DNA of 28,332 nucleotides from Candidatus Parvarchaeota archaeon (GTDB taxonomy: Archaea; Nanobdellota; Nanobdellia; Parvarchaeales; Parvarchaeaceae). Each line of letters begins with the position of its first letter. Within the stretch, counting starts at the first letter, position 1. The stretch lies in contig JASHWD010000102.1 in NCBI GenBank assembly GCA_030044235.1, positions 1-28,332 on the forward strand, in the 5' to 3' direction. Both the position numbers and the translations under genes were made by a program. Below are positions 8,591-16,530 of this stretch, one piece after another. The notes beneath the pieces were generated by a model. The model was not told the origin of the DNA. It did not search any database and saw nothing but the letters and a program-made list of their open reading frames with translations.

Positions 8591-8982
8591 ATCAGTTTGT
8601 CTATTAGCTCCTTAGGTATCGGCACCGCTTTCCATTTATTTTTATCGATTACGACTTGTATTATATACCCTTCGCAAAGCAAGTCGCCATCTCTTCTTAT
8701 AGAAAAATCAAATCTTATCGCCTTTTCCGAGATTATACTTGGTGTAATGCCGACCCTTATTTTGTCTCCAGCTCTTGCGGATTTATAATATTTTGCATTT
8801 GATTCCACAACGACTAACCAAAGCTTTTCATTTATGGCTGGAAAAAGGTAGCCCGCACGTGCATTAGAAAATTGTTCTAAGGCGTCTGTGAAGAATCTAT
8901 AATAACCCGCATAATGAACTATACCTTGAGCATCGGTATCATATATTCTAACCATTTCGTCAAAAAAGAATTCGTCTTTCAT
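8575..8982 (-). CDS. Acyl-CoA thioesterase, hotdog fold (YbgC/4HBT type)
   Basis: This 135-aa single-domain hotdog thioesterase hydrolyses an acyl-CoA; the substrate cannot be read from sequence. The signature YDTDAQGIVHYAGYYRFFTDA near the N-terminus contains the catalytic aspartate (D17) and the HY..Y motif of YbgC/4-hydroxybenzoyl-CoA thioesterases. ESNAKYYKSARAGDKI is the following family block. It is convergent with rnhB, with a 16-base 3' overlap. No other lipid or CoA genes are nearby, so its pathway is open. Confidence 0.88.
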   Translation of the reverse strand: MKDEFFFDEMVRIYDTDAQGIVHYAGYYRFFTDALEQFSNARAGYLFPAINEKLWLVVVESNAKYYKSARAGDKIRVGITPSIISEKAIRFDFSIRRDGDLLCEGYIIQVVIDKNKWKAVPIPKELIDKLIHKKS

Positions 8983-9086
8983 TTCTATTATAAAAGTTTA
9001 TAATTCTTATAGGTATCGTTATCAACTAATCTTATTTACATTGTTAAATGAAAAAGAGTTAAATTTAGTGGGCTCAAACGTTATTT

Positions 9087-10268
9087 ATGAGATTTATACA
9101 CATAGGCGATACGCATATAGGAAATGTTTATAAAAATGACGTTAGAAATGAAGACGTTAAAAATTCCTTTAGACAAGTTGTTGATGCCGCCATAAAAGAA
9201 AACGTAGATTTTGTCGTGCATTCTGGAGACCTTTTCAATGAAGGAAACCCTAGTTTAGAGGCATTGTTATTTGTTACAGACCAACTTAATAGACTAAAAC
9301 AAGCAGGTATAAGAGTTTTCATAGTGCCGGGATCCCATGATGTCGGTATGGGCGACGAAGACAGCATAGTAGAGCTATTTGATAGAAACGGTTTGTTAGT
9401 AAACTTAAATTCTAGACGTTACATATCCAATGAAGAATCTGGCTTTTACTTAACCGGGGAAACCTACAGAAATGCATTCATATGCGGCGTAAGGGGAAAA
9501 AGAAGCAAAGTAGAGAATGAAATATTCAAAAGACTAAATGTAAAAATAAACGATAAAGCGTGGATAAGGATATTTATATTTCATCACACAATATCCGCAC
9601 TGGGAGAACAATTTAAAGACCTAGACACGGAAAGTTTACCTAGAGGCTTCGAATATTACGCCGCGGGTCATTGGCATGGGCATAGAGACAACATAAAATT
9701 CGATAAAGGCATAGTCCAGTACCCTGGTTCTACAGAATACTGCGATGAAAAGGAGATAGTTGACAATCCAAACCGCGGGTATTATTTAATAGACTACGAT
9801 GAAAAAGGCATAGAAAAACTGGAATACTGCTTATTAAAAACGCGAGAAAAAGAAATAATTAGAATCAACGCAGACAAAAAGGTGGCTCTAGATATAGAAA
9901 ATGAAGCGCTGGCCAAGCTTAGCAAAAATTCTGGTAAAATCTTAGTTATAAAAATAGACGGGAAAATTTTCGGTAAAAAGGGCGAACTTAATGTAGGTCA
10001 TATCAAAAAGGAGGCTGTCGATTTAGGTTATTCATACGTAAGCGTAAATACCGCAAAGATTGTGGATAACGATGACAATGTCGTAGACATAAAAGAAAAC
10101 GAGCTAAACAATGTAGAATCCGACTTCCTTAGAAGCAGAGGATATAATGAGGACGCGATTGCCTTGGCAAAGATGTTAATAGACGCGACTTCTAACAAGA
10201 ACAACCCAGAATTAATAAAGCGCCAGGCGGAGGAACTTTTCGATAAATATGATAATAAAAGAACTTAA
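9087..10268 (+). CDS. mre11: DNA double-strand break repair nuclease Mre11
   Basis: This is the Mn-dependent nuclease of the Mre11-Rad50 complex that processes DNA ends (393 aa). The phosphoesterase motifs run in order: IHIGDTHIG (D8, H10), VVHSGDLFNEG, VPGSHD around residue 83, FIFHHTISAL, and YYAAGHWHGH with the paired metal-binding histidines. The usual GNHD/E motif reads GSHD (S83), a variant that I believe also occurs in some other archaeal Mre11 proteins. The last codons overlap rad50 by 20 bases, so the two subunits are co-expressed. The herA and nurA genes that often accompany this pair in archaea are not adjacent. Confidence 0.95.
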   Translation: MRFIHIGDTHIGNVYKNDVRNEDVKNSFRQVVDAAIKENVDFVVHSGDLFNEGNPSLEALLFVTDQLNRLKQAGIRVFIVPGSHDVGMGDEDSIVELFDRNGLLVNLNSRRYISNEESGFYLTGETYRNAFICGVRGKRSKVENEIFKRLNVKINDKAWIRIFIFHHTISALGEQFKDLDTESLPRGFEYYAAGHWHGHRDNIKFDKGIVQYPGSTEYCDEKEIVDNPNRGYYLIDYDEKGIEKLEYCLLKTREKEIIRINADKKVALDIENEALAKLSKNSGKILVIKIDGKIFGKKGELNVGHIKKEAVDLGYSYVSVNTAKIVDNDDNVVDIKENELNNVESDFLRSRGYNEDAIALAKMLIDATSNKNNPELIKRQAEELFDKYDNKRT

Positions 10269-12645
10269 ACTAGAGAACATAAGGAGCCACAAAGATTCTG
10301 AAGTAATCTTTGATGATGGAATAAACATCATAACAGGAAATACTGGGAGTGGCAAGTCTTCAATCCTTATGGCTATTCAGTATTCGTTATTCGGAAAGAT
10401 AGGCGAGGGTAGGGAAGAGGGGAGGCTGCTGCTTAGACGCGGTTCGACAAAAGGCACTATCGCATTGAAATTTACTGATGGAGAATCTGAATATTATATA
10501 AAACGCGGCTTAAAAAAGGTAAAGGAAAACGTAAGAAATGACGATGAAGAAAACGAGATTAGAAAAGACGGAAGACTAATAGATTTACAAAACCGCGCTA
10601 CGGATCTAAATAATTATATATTAAAATTATTAAAAATAGAATCGTCAAACCCTATAAAGACATTTGAAACTATAACTTATATCAAACAGGATGAATTAAA
10701 GGACTTAATATTTGATACCGGCCAAGATAAACAACAGTACATCGATCAATTACTTCAATTAAATAAATACGCAGATGCATTTGATCGGTTAAAGGAAGTT
10801 ACAGACAAGATAAAAAACGAAATAGAAATAAACAGAATAGCGGTAACTTTAAGCATAGACGAAAACGAAATTATAAAAATAGAGAGTCGGATTAAAGAGC
10901 TAGAATTGCTAAATTTAGAAGCGTCTAAAAGAACCATAGAATTAGAAAATCAAATTAATAACAATAAAATTAGACAAACAGAATTAGAAGGAGAAGTAAA
11001 GTTTTACACCGGGTTAAGAGACCAAAGTATAAAACTAAACGTTGAACGAAGTGGAAATGTAAACTCAATAAATAAATTTGAGAAAGAAATTGCTTCTATA
11101 GAAGCAAGCATAGCTTCTAATGAAAGCACTATAAGAAAAATAGACGATTTAGTTCTTATCGATACAAAAAAAGCTAAAGCTAAAAATGAAACTTTATTTA
11201 ACGAGATAAATGTAAGGGAAAGAGCAGCCTACGAAGCGCTATACAGAAGCGAGTCTGATTTTAATTCTGAATCAAAGGAAGCCTCAGAGCTAGAAAAAGA
11301 AATAAAGTTCACTTTAGAACGAAATCGAGCGTTAGACAATGAAACAAGAGCATTAAAGTTACTGATAGAAAAATCTTGGAGCGGCGCACCTAAAGAAGAA
11401 TTAATGGGCAGAGTGGCGGAAATGATTAATCTAATATCCGAGTTAAAAGCTGAAAAAATAAGAGCTTTAGAAACAAACGTGTGCCAAATTTGCGGCGAAA
11501 GCTTTTCTGATAGCAAGCATCTTGATAAAGAGTACACAAACAAGATTAAAAAATATGAAGATATTATAGCCGACCTTGAAGCTGAAATAAGCAAGACGGC
11601 GCTGGGTAAAACTAAAAGAGAAATAGAAAGAGAATATGATAAAGCGGCTATTGAAATTGATGCTAACAAAGAAAAAATAAAAACATATCAATCTAAATTA
11701 ATAAAATTAAACCCTGTAGATACAAACAAAAAAACCGAATCTCTAAGAAAAGAACACAATATAATCTTAGAGGAGATGTCAAAAACTAAAGGTGAGATAA
11801 TTAGATTAAATAGAGAAATCGAAGAAGCCGAGCTTATAAAAACAAAAATAAATGAAATAGAGCTTTCAAGGTCTAAATTAAAAGATCGTAGTATTGACCT
11901 ACAAAAAGAACGAGAAGAGTTAAGAATACGCGAGGAAAAGATTGCAGCACTTGGTTTTGATGTTAACATTCTTGAAAAGAAGAACTTGGAATTTAGATCT
12001 GTTCTAAACGTTATGTCCGACTTACTTTCTAGAAAGTCCGGAATAAAAAGCGAAATAGATACTAGAAATTCCGAAATATCAGAAAATAAGCATAAATTTG
12101 ACGAGTTCAAAACGAATTTAGAAAAAAGAAAAGTCCTTTTAGAGGCGGTCAACAAAAAAGAGAGATTCCTTACATTGATGGAAAATCTACGTAAGGATAT
12201 ACGAGATATAAGAGAGTACGTAAGGAATAGATTCATAAAAGATTTTAAAATGCTTTTCCAGGCTCGTTTTGCAGAGATAAGAAGCGAAAGCGATTATGCG
12301 ACAGAGATTGACAATGATTATAACGTAAAAGTAATTGCGAATGACGAGGTACTAGACGCAAAAACCTTATCTGGTGGCGAAAAGACGTCGGTTGCACTCG
12401 CGTATAGGATGGCTTTATCCTCTATAGCTTCTCTTTTAGGAGGTGTAAGTAAAAATGAGTCATTATTGATGGACGAGCCAACTTCTGGGCTTGATAGAGA
12501 AGATATAAATGCGCTTTCTACTTGCATAACTAGAATAAACGATATAAACCAAATCGTAATAGTTACACACGAAGATACGATGAAGAATATCGCAGACAGA
12601 TTAATAACAATAACTAAAACCGCCGGTGAATCTAAAGTAAATTAA
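10249..12645 (+). CDS. rad50: DNA double-strand break repair ATPase Rad50
   Basis: This SMC-like ATPase bridges DNA ends and controls Mre11 (798 aa). It starts MIIKELKLENIRSHKDS with Walker A GNTGSGKSS at residues 30-38. A long, Lys/Glu-rich coiled coil occupies about residues 180-650, interrupted at its apex by the zinc hook CQIC (C412, C415). The ABC signature LSGGEKTSVALA is near residue 707 and Walker B LLMDEPTSGLD near 740, followed by the H-loop VTHED. It overlaps mre11 by 20 bases. The 3' end is only five bases from the convergent methyltransferase gene. Confidence 0.97.
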   Translation: MIIKELKLENIRSHKDSEVIFDDGINIITGNTGSGKSSILMAIQYSLFGKIGEGREEGRLLLRRGSTKGTIALKFTDGESEYYIKRGLKKVKENVRNDDEENEIRKDGRLIDLQNRATDLNNYILKLLKIESSNPIKTFETITYIKQDELKDLIFDTGQDKQQYIDQLLQLNKYADAFDRLKEVTDKIKNEIEINRIAVTLSIDENEIIKIESRIKELELLNLEASKRTIELENQINNNKIRQTELEGEVKFYTGLRDQSIKLNVERSGNVNSINKFEKEIASIEASIASNESTIRKIDDLVLIDTKKAKAKNETLFNEINVRERAAYEALYRSESDFNSESKEASELEKEIKFTLERNRALDNETRALKLLIEKSWSGAPKEELMGRVAEMINLISELKAEKIRALETNVCQICGESFSDSKHLDKEYTNKIKKYEDIIADLEAEISKTALGKTKREIEREYDKAAIEIDANKEKIKTYQSKLIKLNPVDTNKKTESLRKEHNIILEEMSKTKGEIIRLNREIEEAELIKTKINEIELSRSKLKDRSIDLQKEREELRIREEKIAALGFDVNILEKKNLEFRSVLNVMSDLLSRKSGIKSEIDTRNSEISENKHKFDEFKTNLEKRKVLLEAVNKKERFLTLMENLRKDIRDIREYVRNRFIKDFKMLFQARFAEIRSESDYATEIDNDYNVKVIANDEVLDAKTLSGGEKTSVALAYRMALSSIASLLGGVSKNESLLMDEPTSGLDREDINALSTCITRINDINQIVIVTHEDTMKNIADRLITITKTAGESKVN

Positions 12646-12650
12646 GCGGA

Positions 12651-13475
12651 TTACTTTTTGAATACAGCAAGGAAATGATCACTTACACCAACTACATCTG
12701 ATCTTTCTAAAAGTGAGAGATAAGTAGTCCATGCTATGTTCCAAAGTTTCTTATTCTTTTCTAATTGTTTCGTTGAATTTTTTCTGATGTAAAAGAAGCC
12801 CTCTAAAGCGAATATTCTAAGCTTTCTTGCTCCAGCCCTTTCTAATAACTCTCTAAATTCCTCTTGAAGAAAACCATGAAATGCCGTAAAGCCATAACCC
12901 CCATAATAATCGCCCCTAGTTACGAATGTTTTAAAATAAGGCGCCCCGAGTTCGTCCTGAAATTTTGGATCTATAGTTAATCTACATATAGACGCTATTC
13001 TGCTCATCACAGATACTAATATCGGTGCATCATTCTTAGCAACACGTAGTAATTCAGAAACGGTCTTTTTACGGAGCTTTATATCCATTACATGAGATAG
13101 TGGGCCGCCTAAACACAAAACTGCATCAAATTTCTTATCTTCGAACATTGAAAGGTCTTCTATTCTGCCTTTTATAACGTCTAAAACGTTCTTCTCTACG
13201 CCTTCATGACGTATCCTCTTTTTTGCGAAGTCTAGATTTGCCTGTGTCGTGTCTAACAGAATAACTTTATATCCTTTTTTCGCAAGCTCGATTGTATACC
13301 TACCGGGTCCTCCTCCAGCGTCTAAGATTAAGCCTCCTTTTGGTAGATATCTCTGCAAGAGGTAAATCGTGGTCTTATACTCTATATCATCCTTTTCGTG
13401 CCTTTTCCACTCTTTTCTAACTGCTTTTGTGTAATTCTCTTCTATCATCTTGTGCAAATGCACGTGTTTTTCCAT
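12651..13475 (-). CDS. Class I SAM-dependent methyltransferase
   Basis: This 274-aa Rossmann-fold methyltransferase has an unidentified substrate. Motif I is LDAGGGPGRYTIELAKKG (residues 51-68), followed by the acidic end of strand 2 (VILLDTT) and motif IV-like FDAVLCLGGPLSHV. The start is placed at the ATG at 13475 (MEKHVHLH). The frame is open further to 13523, but those codons lie inside the tRNA-Leu gene. The start is only eight bases beyond the tRNA 3' end, so the mRNA is probably made by processing of a joint tRNA-mRNA transcript. Small-molecule, protein or RNA methylation are all possible. Confidence 0.88.
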   Translation of the reverse strand: MEKHVHLHKMIEENYTKAVRKEWKRHEKDDIEYKTTIYLLQRYLPKGGLILDAGGGPGRYTIELAKKGYKVILLDTTQANLDFAKKRIRHEGVEKNVLDVIKGRIEDLSMFEDKKFDAVLCLGGPLSHVMDIKLRKKTVSELLRVAKNDAPILVSVMSRIASICRLTIDPKFQDELGAPYFKTFVTRGDYYGGYGFTAFHGFLQEEFRELLERAGARKLRIFALEGFFYIRKNSTKQLEKNKKLWNIAWTTYLSLLERSDVVGVSDHFLAVFKK

Positions 13476-13483
13476 AGTTTCAG

Positions 13484-13566
13484 TGCAGGGAGAGGGATTC
13501 GAACCCTCGAAGGCCTGAGCCATCGGCTCTTGAGGCCGACACGTTTGACCGCTTCGCTATCCCTGC
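13484..13566 (-). tRNA. tRNA-Leu(CAA)
   Basis: This 83-nt class II tRNA folds with acceptor stem GCAGGGA/TCCCTGC, discriminator A, anticodon loop CTCAAGA (anticodon CAA, reads UUG), a long variable arm, and the T arm GAGGGTTCGAATCCCTC. It has no intron and CCA is not encoded. A TATA-like TTTATAAATT sits at 13591-13600, about 30 bp upstream. The methyltransferase start follows eight bases after the 3' end. Confidence 0.97.
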
Positions 13567-13590
13567 GTTATAAATACAAGTATTTTACTT

Positions 13591-13600
13591 AATTTATAAA
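13591..13600 (-). promoter_or_regulatory. TATA box of tRNA-Leu(CAA)
   Basis: The minus strand reads TTTATAAATT, centred about 29 bp upstream of the mature tRNA 5' end. It probably also serves the methyltransferase gene downstream. Confidence 0.55.
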
Positions 13601-13617
13601 GAAAATTTATTATCGAC

Positions 13618-13866
13618 TTATTGGTTATCCGATGAGTCTTTGAAATTACGGGGCTTATTCGTGCTCAAATCCATGAAAAGTTCATTAATGGATTGACTCA
13701 GCTTATCAAGGTTTGCTTTAAGCCTATCTATACGTTTAGAAGTTTGATCAGATACGTTCTTTATCTTATCGTAACACTCTTCGATTTTTGGGGAATTGTG
13801 TCTCAGGTCTTCATACTGCATTTTAAATATGTAAGGTAAACCGATAAATACATCGTCTTGATCCAT
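13618..13866 (-). CDS. Small coiled-coil protein of unknown function
   Basis: I do not recognise this 82-aa protein. It is soluble and polar, with a heptad-like helix from about residue 30 to 68 (KIKNVSDQTSKRIDRLKANL, then DKLSQSINELFMDL), so a short coiled coil is likely. There are no cysteines outside one (C31), and no signal or membrane segment. A TATA-like ACTTATAAGCT lies about 26 bp upstream of the ATG, giving it its own leaderless-type promoter. It is flanked by tRNA-Leu and the ferredoxin gene, which give no functional hint. Confidence 0.65.
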   Translation of the reverse strand: MDQDDVFIGLPYIFKMQYEDLRHNSPKIEECYDKIKNVSDQTSKRIDRLKANLDKLSQSINELFMDLSTNKPRNFKDSSDNQ

Positions 13867-13894
13867 ATAATTTTATTCTCAATCTTAGCTTATA

Positions 13895-13911
13895 AGTCTA
13901 AGTTTTAGACT
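13895..13911 (-). terminator. Perfect hairpin after the ferredoxin gene
   Basis: AGTCTAA (13895-13901) and TTAGACT (13905-13911) form a 7-bp stem with a three-base loop, starting seven bases past the ferredoxin stop. It is not followed by a clear T-run on the minus strand. It directly abuts the TATA box of the next gene, so it may be a terminator, a promoter-side operator, or both. Confidence 0.4.
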
Positions 13912-13917
13912 AAATGA

Positions 13918-14238
<321 letters not shown>

Positions 14239-14252
14239 TTATTGTTAGTTTT

Positions 14253-14264
14253 AATTTATATATC
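14253..14264 (-). promoter_or_regulatory. TATA box of the ferredoxin gene
   Basis: The minus strand reads GATATATAAATT, centred 26 bp upstream of the ATG at 14232. The transcript is predicted to be leaderless or nearly so. Confidence 0.6.
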
Positions 14265-14302
14265 TTGCTCATTAAAAGCAAAAATAAATTATTAGATTGG
14301 AT

Positions 14303-14557
14303 TTATTTATACTTCACTTTAAGGGCTATTATTAAACAGATAAGCACAAAAGATACTGCATTCGCAAGTATCACTGGTAGAGAACTTATATAAAATCCAT
14401 AGATTAGCCACAAAAAATCTCCGCATGCGATTATCAAAAACATCAATAAAGAGACTTCCTTCGCCGATTTGTCCTTAATTATTTTTATTACCTGGGGTAT
14501 AAAACAACCAGTAGTCAGAGTCCCTGCAACCAAACCTATAACTGTAATCCAATCCAT
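14303..14557 (-). CDS. SemiSWEET sugar transporter (PQ-loop, MtN3 family)
   Basis: This 84-aa membrane protein has three helices (about residues 4-22, 37-57 and 62-81), the SemiSWEET single triple-helix unit. SemiSWEETs pair as homodimers to pass sugars across the membrane. The PQ-loop is visible as GCFIPQVIKIIKDKSAKEVS, followed by the FLIIACGDFLWLIYGFYI and LPVILANAVSF segments typical of the family. The ATG is 19 bases after the 3' end of tRNA-Leu(UAA) and has no room for its own promoter in the gap, so it is probably read from the tRNA promoter. Confidence 0.9.
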   Translation of the reverse strand: MDWITVIGLVAGTLTTGCFIPQVIKIIKDKSAKEVSLLMFLIIACGDFLWLIYGFYISSLPVILANAVSFVLICLIIALKVKYK

Positions 14558-14576
14558 ATCAATAAATTATTTAAAT

Positions 14577-14697
14577 TGCGGGGAGTGGGATTTGAACCCA
14601 CGAGGGCGCTAAGCCACAGGATGTCTTATCTTGCATCAAATGCAAGGTTAACAAGGACTTAAGTCCTGCACGTTGGGCCAGACTTCGCTATCCCCGC
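14577..14697 (-). tRNA. tRNA-Leu(UAA), with a 35-nt intron
   Basis: The acceptor stem GCGGGGA/TCCCCGC, discriminator A, long variable arm and T arm GTGGGTTCAAATCCCAC are all intact. The anticodon stem CAGGA/TCCTG is interrupted after the position following the anticodon TAA (reads UUA). The 5' exon is 14658-14697 (40 nt), the intron 14623-14657 (35 nt) and the 3' exon 14577-14622 (46 nt), giving an 86-nt mature tRNA. CTTA in the 5' exon pairs with TAAG in the intron between three-base bulges, as in a bulge-helix-bulge motif. CCA is not encoded. Confidence 0.94.
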
Positions 14698-14720
14698 TTA
14701 GTTTAAAGATTAAAAGCATT

Positions 14721-14730
14721 TTATTTATAT
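14721..14730 (-). promoter_or_regulatory. TATA box of tRNA-Leu(UAA)
   Basis: The minus strand reads ATATAAATAA, centred about 28 bp upstream of the mature tRNA 5' end. It overlaps the 3' side of the gap after the CYTH-kinase gene and is the likely source of SemiSWEET transcripts too. Confidence 0.5.
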
Positions 14731-14733
14731 CTA

Positions 14734-16449
14734 TCAAATCTCAAAATAGGAGCTTGTTATCATCTCTCCGGTAATATTAAGCGCAGTTTTTAAGTTATTC
14801 AGATTGCTATTTCTTTCCTCCGGACTGGAAAGTCGAAATTCTAGAAAATTGCCCAAGTCGGATACTTTGCCATTTGTATTGACGTTTACTTCAAAGTCTA
14901 AAGAAAATACAGAACCGTTAAGACGATATAAAAATCTTGTCTTTTTTATTTGTTTTAATTCTCTATAAATTTGTGAAAGTCCTTCTTCTACATTTGGATA
15001 CGTATCTATATCTAACTTTCTTCTTTCGAATAAGCCATCTTTTGGTCCTTTATATGTCCACATTAATCTATTAGGCTCTCTGCGTATTCTTACGATTTCG
15101 TCCCTACAAGTTATGTCCATTCCACGAGCGTTATAGTAAGTGTCAATTTGTTCCGTCTTGTAAAGAAGTTCAGCTCCCAATTTTCTAAGTCTTTCGTGAT
15201 ATTCTAATTGGGTTCCGGATATCCTAAATTTAACTTGGCGATCCAAAACATTCGCACGTTTGGATTCTATTTCTGGATTATAACCGCTATTTATTATAAA
15301 ATCAGCATTAATCTTCGTTGGCTCTATATACTTTTCGTACATCGGTTCTCCGGTTTCTATGGTATAGCCTAATATTTTCGTCGCGGGCCATGTTGTTCTT
15401 TCCAAATCCCTTAGAAGCTTTCTTATAAGTCGATCGTGTTTGTTTGTATCTATAAATATTTTTAAATCACCATAAGTATCTAATCTAGAATTTAAAGCAA
15501 AAAGTCCTTCGACTATTATAACTCTATGTGGAGACACAACTTCATTCTTGTATGGGCCATCAGAAAAATCATAAATCTTTTTGTTTATAGTTTCACCGGC
15601 TAAAAGCTTCTCCAGATCCGCACTTGCTCTGTCAAGATCCAAAGCTTCCGGCTGATCGAAATTTATCTTCTGTCCGGATTTTGATAGTTCTTCTATATAC
15701 TTAGGACCAAAATAGTAATCATCTAAAGATATAAGAGCGGCATCGTCTCCAAATTGTGCCTTTAAGTCCTTTGCAAATGAAGTTTTGCCTGACCCAGAGC
15801 CACCGGCAATTAAGACCGTAACCGGCTTATTAGAGGAGGTTATAGCTAAATCAATTGTATTTTTTGCAAGAGACAACCCGTCTTTTAACTTTATTTCTGG
15901 CGGCTTTCCATTAGCGGCTAAGCTAGAATTATAATATCTTTTATCGTATGTTACCTCGAAAGAAAACCAATTTGGTTGCTTAAAAGATTCTGCTTTGTCT
16001 ATAGAGTCAAATTCTATCTCTGCGACATTCAAGCCGCTTAATTTATCTTTATAGATATTTAGTTCGATTGTATCCCCATTTTTAGTAGGAATTATATAAC
16101 GGGTCTTTCTTAGCGAAGTTAACGATTTGATTTCAATAGAATGAAATGTTTCTTTTGATATTTCGGCTTCGATTTCTGTTCTTTTAATGCCAGGACCGGA
16201 TTTTTCGGTTATATAATGCTTGTCTCCTACAGACCTTATTCTAACTTCAGACTTACCTTGAACGGGGATGTAATGTTGTTCTATCTCCTCTTTTTCATAT
16301 AAATCCAAGTTTTCCGGAAGGCTTGATATAAAGAACTTTCTTTCTATTTCATCATGTTTAACTGAGGATTTTAGAACTTCGGATAACGTTTCTTTGTCTA
16401 GTATTTGCTCAAGGCCGCTTTTTTCTTCGGAAAGCGACGACACTGTCAT
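14734..16449 (-). CDS. CYTH-uridine kinase-like-CYTH fusion protein
   Basis: This 571-aa protein has three domains. Residues about 33-190 are a CYTH/triphosphate tunnel domain with the ExExK motif E34-I-E36-R-K38 and blocks like EVRIRSVGDKHYITEKSG and NVAEIEFDS. Residues about 208-390 are a uridine-kinase-type P-loop domain with Walker A GGSGSGKTS (K222), SLDDYY (241-246), NFDQPEALD, YDF and IIVEGLFAL. Residues about 401-571 are a second CYTH domain of the class IV cyclase-like kind, whose ExExK equivalent is D403-R-Q405-V-K407. CYTH domains bind triphosphates or polyphosphate. Plant TTM1/2 join one uridine kinase-like domain to one CYTH domain; two flanking CYTH copies are unusual. A TATA box lies about 25 bp upstream. 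Confidence 0.88.
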   Translation of the reverse strand: MTVSSLSEEKSGLEQILDKETLSEVLKSSVKHDEIERKFFISSLPENLDLYEKEEIEQHYIPVQGKSEVRIRSVGDKHYITEKSGPGIKRTEIEAEISKETFHSIEIKSLTSLRKTRYIIPTKNGDTIELNIYKDKLSGLNVAEIEFDSIDKAESFKQPNWFSFEVTYDKRYYNSSLAANGKPPEIKLKDGLSLAKNTIDLAITSSNKPVTVLIAGGSGSGKTSFAKDLKAQFGDDAALISLDDYYFGPKYIEELSKSGQKINFDQPEALDLDRASADLEKLLAGETINKKIYDFSDGPYKNEVVSPHRVIIVEGLFALNSRLDTYGDLKIFIDTNKHDRLIRKLLRDLERTTWPATKILGYTIETGEPMYEKYIEPTKINADFIINSGYNPEIESKRANVLDRQVKFRISGTQLEYHERLRKLGAELLYKTEQIDTYYNARGMDITCRDEIVRIRREPNRLMWTYKGPKDGLFERRKLDIDTYPNVEEGLSQIYRELKQIKKTRFLYRLNGSVFSLDFEVNVNTNGKVSDLGNFLEFRLSSPEERNSNLNNLKTALNITGEMITSSYFEI

Positions 16450-16467
16450 AATAAGATATGTAGCTCA

Positions 16468-16479
16468 AGTTATATAAAC
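16468..16479 (-). promoter_or_regulatory. TATA box of the CYTH-kinase gene
   Basis: The minus strand reads GTTTATATAACT, centred about 25 bp upstream of the ATG at 16449. This predicts a leaderless transcript separate from the upstream dcd-eL41 unit. Confidence 0.6.
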
Positions 16480-16490
16480 AATTAACTGAA

Positions 16491-16530
16491 ATAATAAACA
16501 AAAACCCTAAGCACTTCTTTCACGAAGAAG
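16491..16530 (-). terminator. Hairpin plus T-rich tract at the end of the eL41-like gene
   Basis: CTTCTT (16514-16519) and AAGAAG (16525-16530) form a 6-bp stem with a five-base loop inside the last codons of the small basic gene. The minus strand then reads GGGTTTTTGTTTATTATTT after the stop codon. T-runs are sufficient for archaeal termination, and this separates dcd-eL41 from the CYTH-kinase promoter. Confidence 0.5.

Noticed and set aside
11229..12236. Long minus-strand open frames under rad50
   Set aside because: They are antisense to the Lys/Glu-rich coiled coil, which produces Ser/Phe/Leu-rich shadow frames. They have no start context or motifs.
13476..13523. N-terminal extension of the methyltransferase to an ATG at 13523
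   Set aside because: These 16 codons are the tRNA-Leu(CAA) gene read in frame. The ATG at 13475 gives a sensible start just after the tRNA.
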